A stretch of DNA of 11,378 bases from Alphaproteobacteria bacterium (GTDB taxonomy: Bacteria; Pseudomonadota; Alphaproteobacteria; CAAHEQ01; UBA3637), in contig CAAHEQ010000016.1 in NCBI GenBank assembly GCA_900772625.1, positions 1 through 11,378 of the forward strand, given 5' to 3'. Shown in pieces: positions 7,180 to 11,378 of the stretch. A program made the position numbers and the translations under genes. The notes below the pieces were generated by a model. It saw only the letters and a program-made list of their open reading frames with translations. It searched no databases and had not been told where the DNA came from. Numbering within the stretch: position 1 is the stretch's first letter; every line of letters starts with the position of its first letter.

Positions 7180-8904
7180 TTACTTTCTTTCATATTTTTT
7201 CATTTCTTGTGCAATCCAATTTTGGACAAACGAAACTACCTCGGCCACAGGAATTAAACCTTTTTCGCTCGTGCCGCGCACCTTGTACTCAACTTGACCA
7301 TTTGCAAGCGCTTTTGGTGCAACAATCAAACGCAAAGGAATACCCATTAAGTCGGCCTCTGCAAACTGAGCCCCTGCGCTTAAATCGCGATCATCATACA
7401 AGACTTCTACGCCCGCTTTTTCCAGCTCGGCATACAGCTTTTCAGCCACTTCGCGCACGCCCTCTTTGCCCATTTGCAAAGCGTTTAATTGCACTTGCCA
7501 TGGCGCAATCGACAAAGGCCAAATAGGACCAAAATCATCGTGCCGCGCTTCGATAACCGAGGCAACCAAACGCCCCACGCCAATGCCATAGCACGCCATA
7601 ATTGGTGTTTGCTCTTGACCGTTTTCGTCCGTGTATGTCATATGCATAGCGGTCGAATAACGCGTGCCCAATTGGAAGATGTTGCCCACTTCGATACCGC
7701 GCACCAATTTCAGCGCAGCCCCACATTTTGGACAATGTTCACCCTCTTGCACTTGCGCAATATCCGCTACAATTGCGTCTTTCACATCGCGCGACAAGTT
7801 AAAGTTATAAAGGTGGTAATCTTTTTTATTCGCACCGCACAATAAGTTAGCCGTATGCGCAACCGATTCGTCCACGACTTGTACGCAATCATGCAAACCA
7901 ATACCGCTTGCAAAGCCAGGGACAGCACCGATTGATTCGATTTGTTCATCATTTGCAAACATAAACTCTTCTTTCAAGACTTTTTTCAACTTGCACTCGT
8001 TGACTTCCACATCACCACGAATAGTCACAGCAACAACTTTACCCGACTCTGTGACATAGAACACTATCTTTGCCGTTTGCTCTGGCTTGAGGTTTAAAAG
8101 CGCGCACACATCATCAATTGTTTTTGTGTTAGGTGTGTGGACTTCTTGCAAAGGCTTTGGCGCTTCGTCATTGTAGTGCAATTGACCCGATGTTGCGACT
8201 TCTTCATTTGCCACGTAATCACAGCAAGAACACTTAGCAATTTTGTCCTCGCCCGCATCACAAATCAAGTCATACTCGTGCGAAACTTTGCCGCCAAAGA
8301 TGCCGTTATCCGCTTTAATTGCCACAACTTCAGGCACGCCACAGCGCGCATAAATGCGGTGATACGCTTCGGCGCACAAACCGTAATAGCGTTCCATATC
8401 CTCTTGCGTTCTGTGGAAAGAGTACGCATCTTTCATTCGAAACTCGCGCACGCGAATGAGCCCGCCCCGAGAGCGTGCTTCATCACGGAACTTTGTTTGA
8501 ATCTGATACAACATAAATGGATAGTCTTTATAGCTTGTCATTTCTGTTCTTGCCACGGCAACGCAAGCTTCTTCGTGCGTCATCGCAAGCAACATCCCGT
8601 GGTTATTGCGATCCTTAAAGCGCAACAATTCGCCTTTGACCGAATCATACCGACCTGTTTCGTCCCACAGTTCGCGTGGCAACACGACAGGCATTTGAAT
8701 TTCTTGACCATCGATCGCGTCCATTTCCTGGCGAATGATGTTTTCGATTTTCTGAGTTATTCTGTAAGCGGGGGGCAACAGCGTATAAATCCCGTTAGAT
8801 ACGGGTCGGATATAAGCACCACGCAACAAATAAATGTGACTGATGATTTGCGCTTCTGCTGGTTTTTCCTTATAGCGTCTGCCGATAAGCTTACTGTTTC
8901 TCAT
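7180..8904 (-). CDS. proS: Prolyl-tRNA synthetase, bacterial type with full editing insertion
   Basis: 574 residues. It charges tRNA(Pro) with proline and should clear Ala-tRNA(Pro). The class II core shows TXE loop THEEA (T109, E111), motif 2 with R140 in FRDEARSRGGLIRVREFRMKDAYSFH and motif 3 GIGVGRLVAS (441-450); the anticodon-binding domain follows from about 465. Between motifs 2 and 3, residues about 224-400 form the YbaK-like INS editing domain. It includes K279 in TAKIVFYV, at the same number as the editing lysine of E. coli ProRS, and cysteine pairs at 225/228 and 391/394. The 574-residue length matches E. coli (572). Alphaproteobacterial ProRS usually lack a full INS and are about 440 residues, so this form is unexpected. 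The ATG at 8902-8904 follows AAAGGA. It is the first gene of the proS-plsY-dprA-topA operon. Confidence 0.97.
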   Translation of the reverse strand: MRNSKLIGRRYKEKPAEAQIISHIYLLRGAYIRPVSNGIYTLLPPAYRITQKIENIIRQEMDAIDGQEIQMPVVLPRELWDETGRYDSVKGELLRFKDRNNHGMLLAMTHEEACVAVARTEMTSYKDYPFMLYQIQTKFRDEARSRGGLIRVREFRMKDAYSFHRTQEDMERYYGLCAEAYHRIYARCGVPEVVAIKADNGIFGGKVSHEYDLICDAGEDKIAKCSCCDYVANEEVATSGQLHYNDEAPKPLQEVHTPNTKTIDDVCALLNLKPEQTAKIVFYVTESGKVVAVTIRGDVEVNECKLKKVLKEEFMFANDEQIESIGAVPGFASGIGLHDCVQVVDESVAHTANLLCGANKKDYHLYNFNLSRDVKDAIVADIAQVQEGEHCPKCGAALKLVRGIEVGNIFQLGTRYSTAMHMTYTDENGQEQTPIMACYGIGVGRLVASVIEARHDDFGPIWPLSIAPWQVQLNALQMGKEGVREVAEKLYAELEKAGVEVLYDDRDLSAGAQFAEADLMGIPLRLIVAPKALANGQVEYKVRGTSEKGLIPVAEVVSFVQNWIAQEMKKYERK

Positions 8905-8934
8905 AATAAAAATCCTTTCTTGATAAATATAAGG

Positions 8935-8962
8935 ATTGTAGGATACATAACTTTTGAGTCAA
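8935..8962 (-). promoter_or_regulatory. Sigma-70 promoter of the proS-plsY-dprA-topA operon
   Basis: On the minus strand TTGACT (8957-8962) and TACAAT (8935-8940), each five of six consensus bases, are separated by 16 bp. The -10 box is about 30 bp upstream of the proS ATG, and the leader carries AAAGGA. It lies back to back with the slyX promoter in a 123-bp divergent gap. Confidence 0.65.
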
Positions 8963-8980
8963 TTTCAAGTAAAAAAAGTA

Positions 8981-9009
8981 TTGATTTTTTTGCTTTCACG
9001 TTCTATCCT
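8981..9009 (+). promoter_or_regulatory. Candidate promoter of slyX
   Basis: TTGATT (8981-8986) and TATCCT (9004-9009), each four of six consensus bases, have an ideal 17-bp spacer and end 18 bp before the slyX ATG. It diverges from the proS promoter. Confidence 0.45.
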
Positions 9010-9016
9010 GTTTTGT

Positions 9017-9021
9017 GGAGG
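9017..9021 (+). promoter_or_regulatory. Strong ribosome binding site that fixes the slyX start
   Basis: GGAGG lies 6 bases before the ATG at 9028. This decides the start: the same reading frame is open far upstream (from 8137), but that extension is antisense to proS and has no ribosome site that I could see. Confidence 0.85.
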
Positions 9022-9027
9022 CTTGAA

Positions 9028-9228
9028 ATGAGCGAAATAAATGAAAGACTGGACGACATTGAAACGGTAATTATGGACTTGCAACGCGTGGTGGAAGAGC
9101 TCAGTCAAGAGTGCTTTAAGCAATCGAAACAGCTGGAACGGCTGGAGCGCGAAAACAAAGCACTTAAAGAAAGTTTGGAAGCCAACGTCAAACCATTAAG
9201 TGAAGAAACACCGCCGCCACATTACTAA
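9028..9228 (+). CDS. slyX: SlyX family protein
   Basis: 66 residues, the usual SlyX length. The sequence is one continuous alpha-helix with heptad-like hydrophobic spacing (residues 1-52, ERLDDIETVIMDLQRVVEEL then QLERLERENKALKESL), predicting a coiled-coil oligomer. It finishes in a proline-rich tail with the family's hallmark ending PPPHY. The function of SlyX is not established; the name comes from its position next to slyD in enterobacteria. Here it is not near a slyD homologue and instead diverges from the proS operon, followed 120 bp later by an ABC exporter. It has a strong GGAGG ribosome site and a candidate promoter. There is no clear terminator after it, so co-transcription with the exporter is possible. 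Confidence 0.9.
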   Translation: MSEINERLDDIETVIMDLQRVVEELSQECFKQSKQLERLERENKALKESLEANVKPLSEETPPPHY

Positions 9229-9313
9229 AGCATTTGATGGAGTCAACACCGCTTGCGATAATTAAAATAAACTGGTATTCGCAAAACGGCGCTTGCTCTT
9301 GCAATTTTGATTT

Positions 9314-9327
9314 AAAGTATATACTTT
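9314..9327 (+). promoter_or_regulatory. Perfect 14-bp palindrome in the ABC exporter promoter region (candidate operator)
   Basis: AAAGTATATACTTT reads the same on both strands and lies 21 bp before the exporter's ATG. It contains a candidate -10 box TATACT (9320-9325). The only -35-like sequence is TTGCAA (9299-9304), with a short 15-bp spacer, so the basal promoter would be weak. A dimeric regulator binding here would cover the -10 box. Operator function is inferred from symmetry and position only. Confidence 0.4.
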
Positions 9328-9348
9328 TCATAGCGAAAGGTATATTTA

Positions 9349-11106
9349 ATGAAACGGCTCACGCTTTCGAATGCAAGCTTTATTCAAAATTATCGCAAGA
9401 TTTACCCTTATGTCAAACCATATTGGGGTAAAGCGTTAATGGCCGTTTTAATCACACTGCCAGTTGGCTCGATGGACGCCATTATCGCGTGGGTGTTGCG
9501 CCCATATATGGATATGGTGATGATTGAAAAAAGCGTCAAAGAAACATCACTTATCCCCGCGCTGATTATCGTTTTTTCGTTGACGCAAAGCTTTTTAAAT
9601 TATGGCGCGACTTATTTAAATGCGTGGGTAGGCAATCGCATTACAATCGATTTAAAGCGCGCATTGTTTTGCAAGATGATGAGGTGTGATCCTGTTTTTT
9701 TTGATCGCAACACCTCGGGCGATATTCAGGTACGCTTTAACAGCGATGCTGATGCGGCGTGCAGTGGCTTGCTGACAAACCTGAAGATGTTTACAACGCG
9801 CCTGTTTTCCTCTATTTCGCTTATTTTCGTTTTGTTTTATAACTCGTGGCAATTAGCAATTATCGCACTGATTGTCTTGCTAGGAGCTCTGTACCCGCTG
9901 TCGACCGTGCGCAAGAAAATCAACAACCTGATGAGCCAAAGCGTTTTTTCGGGCTCGCAAATAATGACTTATTATAACGAGGCTTTTTCAGCCAATCGTG
10001 TTGTCACCTCATTTAACCTGTACGAATATCAGGATATGCGTTTTTCAAGCGCATTAAAGCAAGTATTTAAAATCGGTATGAAGATGACCCGCAAAACGGG
10101 CTTGATGACGCCAATGATGCACTTTATTATCTCGCTTGGTATTGCGAGCGTGATTTGGCTTGGCAGCTATTTAATCGCAACAAACCAATTGACGGCTGGC
10201 GGCTTTGTGTCGTTTATCACGGCGCTGTTAATGCTTTATCATCCAATCAAATCTATCGGCGCGAACTTTACCAGCTTGCAATTTTCGATGATGGCAATGG
10301 AACGCGTGTTTTCAATGCTGGAGTCCGTGCCGTGCATTCATAATTGTTCGGACGCAAGGGAGCTGAAAGATGTCAAAAAAGACATTCGCTTTGATAACGT
10401 CTGTTTTGAGTATGAATCGGGCAAGCCCGTCTTGCAAGACATTAACTTGACGATTCCCAAAGGCCACATCGTTGCATTGGTAGGCAACTCGGGCGGTGGC
10501 AAAAGCACGCTGGTCAGCTTGCTGCCGCGTTTTTACGATGTGACGAGCGGTGCAATTAAAATCGATGACGTAGACATTCGCCACCTTGAGCTTGACAGCT
10601 TGCGCGATAAAATCGCTTTTGTGTTTCAGGACAACATTTTGTTTGCAGGCACTATTCGCAACAACATTTTGCTCGGCAATGAAAATGCAACTCAAGAGCA
10701 AATCAACAGCGCCGTGCACAATGCGTGCTTGGACGAGTTCATTGGCTCACTGGATAAAGGCTTAGATGCCGAAATAGGCGAACGCGGCGTCAAGCTTTCA
10801 GGCGGACAAAAACAACGCGTTGCGATTGCAAGAGCTTTTATCAAAGACGCGCCGATTGTCGTGTTAGATGAGGCGACTTCTGCGCTCGACAATAAGTCCG
10901 AATTGATTGTCCAACAAGCCATTTACAACCTGATGCGCGACCGCACAGTGTTTATTATTGCTCACCGCTTGTCAACTGTGAGAGGCGCCGACAAAATAAT
11001 CGTTATTGATCACGGACGAATTGCTGAAGAAGGCTCGCACGAAGAATTGATAGCAAAGCCAAACTCGCTTTATGCAACGCTTTATCAAACACAGCTCAAA
11101 GCTTAA
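9349..11106 (+). CDS. MsbA/ABCB-type ABC exporter, full transmembrane-ATPase half transporter
   Basis: 585 residues, the normal size for a homodimeric type IV exporter moving lipids, peptides or drugs out of the cytoplasm or across the inner membrane. Six hydrophobic segments lie near 29-50, 67-90, 150-165, 168-186, 253-275 and 284-304. The ATPase domain (from about 345) is intact: Walker A GNSGGGKST (379-387), Q-loop Q427, signature LSGGQ (483-487), Walker B IVVLDE (503-508) with catalytic E508, D-loop SALD (511-514) and H-loop H539. The start ATG at 9349 has AAAGG 8 bases upstream. The family includes the lipid A flippase MsbA, but no lipid A gene is adjacent, so the substrate cannot be assigned. 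It is followed by two tandem terminators. Confidence 0.93.
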   Translation: MKRLTLSNASFIQNYRKIYPYVKPYWGKALMAVLITLPVGSMDAIIAWVLRPYMDMVMIEKSVKETSLIPALIIVFSLTQSFLNYGATYLNAWVGNRITIDLKRALFCKMMRCDPVFFDRNTSGDIQVRFNSDADAACSGLLTNLKMFTTRLFSSISLIFVLFYNSWQLAIIALIVLLGALYPLSTVRKKINNLMSQSVFSGSQIMTYYNEAFSANRVVTSFNLYEYQDMRFSSALKQVFKIGMKMTRKTGLMTPMMHFIISLGIASVIWLGSYLIATNQLTAGGFVSFITALLMLYHPIKSIGANFTSLQFSMMAMERVFSMLESVPCIHNCSDARELKDVKKDIRFDNVCFEYESGKPVLQDINLTIPKGHIVALVGNSGGGKSTLVSLLPRFYDVTSGAIKIDDVDIRHLELDSLRDKIAFVFQDNILFAGTIRNNILLGNENATQEQINSAVHNACLDEFIGSLDKGLDAEIGERGVKLSGGQKQRVAIARAFIKDAPIVVLDEATSALDNKSELIVQQAIYNLMRDRTVFIIAHRLSTVRGADKIIVIDHGRIAEEGSHEELIAKPNSLYATLYQTQLKA

Positions 11107-11242
11107 AAACAGCCGAATAATTTTGACGAAAAATAATTTCAAAAAAATAAAGCTTTATAATTATTTCTAATTGAGATAAAGGGCGCGGCATCCCTTGTCG
11201 CGCCTGTAAAATTAAATGGCGGAGATGGCTCAATAAATCCAC

Positions 11243-11291
11243 AAGGGCTGGCGCGCAGGCGCTTAGGGAAACTGCGCCAGCCTTTATTTTT
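11243..11291 (+). terminator. Rho-independent terminator A after the ABC exporter
   Basis: A 12-bp stem with one G-U pair (11243-11254 with 11274-11285, core GGCTGGCGC/GCGCCAGCC) has a long 19-nt loop and is followed by TTTATTTTT. It begins about 135 bases past the exporter stop codon. The loop carries CTTAGGGA, complementary to the foot of terminator B. Confidence 0.8.
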
Positions 11292-11320
11292 GCGGACAAA
11301 AATTGTGTTTGTACCTCCCT

Positions 11321-11366
11321 AAGAGCCAGCGCGAGTGCGCGAAGATTTTTCGCGCTGGCTCTTTTT
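11321..11366 (+). terminator. Rho-independent terminator B, tandem with A
   Basis: A perfect 14-bp stem (AAGAGCCAGCGCGA at 11321-11334 with TCGCGCTGGCTCTT at 11350-11363) is followed by a T-run ending at 11366. The 15-nt loop includes a second copy of GCGCGA, so the 3' arm can pair in an alternative register (11337-11343 with 11349-11355). Only about 30 bases separate it from terminator A, with no gene between them. Confidence 0.8.
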
Positions 11367-11378
11367 ATGCCATTTTAT

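Larger units (their letters stand above)
11107..11378 (+). other. Gene-free structured region after the ABC exporter
   Basis: No convincing gene is visible in these 272 bases. The first 75 are very AT-rich and contain a perfect TATAAT (11156-11161) without a good -35 box. The rest holds three GC-rich hairpins. Hairpin 1 has stem GGCGCG/CGCGCC (11182-11187 with 11199-11204) and an 11-nt loop; it lacks a T-run and so is not a terminator. Hairpins A and B are annotated separately as terminators. CCCTTGT in loop 1 (11192-11198) is complementary to ACAAGGG (11241-11247) at the foot of hairpin A. CTTAGGGA in loop A (11262-11269) is complementary to TCCCTAAG (11316-11323) at the foot of hairpin B. 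It may be a small RNA, a regulated 3' end, or degenerate palindromic repeats. Confidence 0.5.

Noticed and set aside
8137..9228. Long plus-strand open frame of 363 codons reaching into slyX
   Set aside because: The first 250 or so codons are antisense to proS, whose protein is clearly real, and I recognise no protein feature in them. Only the last 66 codons, after a strong ribosome site at 9017, form a recognisable protein (SlyX).
9234..9431. 65-codon open frame between slyX and the ABC exporter
   Set aside because: It overlaps the start of the exporter out of frame and covers the palindromic promoter region; no recognised protein features.
11213..11291. Possible fluoride or other known riboswitch (GGCGGAGATGG stretch before terminator A)
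   Set aside because: The first bases faintly recall a fluoride riboswitch, but the matching CGCC closing arm and the downstream TGATGACTCCT-like element are absent. No other known aptamer consensus was recognised.
11096..11299. 67-codon minus-strand open frame after the ABC exporter
   Set aside because: It runs across terminator A and the AT-rich region, overlaps the end of the exporter, and resembles no known family.
1..11378. tRNA genes, CRISPR arrays, insertion sequences or phage remnants
   Set aside because: No cloverleaf with a TTCGA-type T-loop, no regularly spaced repeats, no transposase or integrase motifs and no target-site duplications were seen by eye.

Overview
The window looks like a chromosomal segment from an alphaproteobacterium of moderate GC content that uses the standard code (dprA ends in TGA). 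The evidence is the plsY-dprA-topA gene order typical of that class, a TopA of alphaproteobacterial type, a SlyX ending in PPPHY and a DUF465 (YdcH-like) small protein. The lineage is an inference from gene order and remembered family features; no search was run. An uncultured host-associated member would fit but cannot be shown here.

Minus strand, 1-2804: four separately spaced genes read toward position 1. They are a nucleotide-sugar (UDP-glucose/GDP-mannose type) dehydrogenase cut by the window edge, a zinc nucleoside/guanine deaminase, a 58-residue DUF465 protein at 1444-1620 with its own near-consensus promoter and a strong terminator, and a 6-phosphofructokinase.

Minus strand, 2884-8904: a compact operon proS-plsY-dprA-topA, transcribed from a promoter at 8935-8962. 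The junctions are 6 bp, a 1-bp TAATG overlap and 13 bp. It joins tRNA(Pro) charging, the first acylation step of phospholipid synthesis, a DNA-uptake/recombination mediator and topoisomerase I. proS carries a full-length editing insertion, which is unusual for this class.

Plus strand, 8981-11378: slyX diverges from proS. It is followed by a full-length MsbA-like ABC exporter whose promoter region holds a perfect 14-bp palindrome. After the exporter comes a 272-bp gene-free stretch with three GC-rich hairpins. Two of them are Rho-independent terminators in tandem, and the loops of the first two hairpins are complementary to the foot of the next hairpin. This stretch is the least explained part of the window.

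Most genes are ordinary housekeeping genes. I found no tRNA, rRNA, CRISPR array, insertion sequence or phage gene. The best leads are the linked hairpins after the ABC exporter, the full-length ProRS insertion, the mixed substrate signature of the phosphofructokinase and the compact dehydrogenase.
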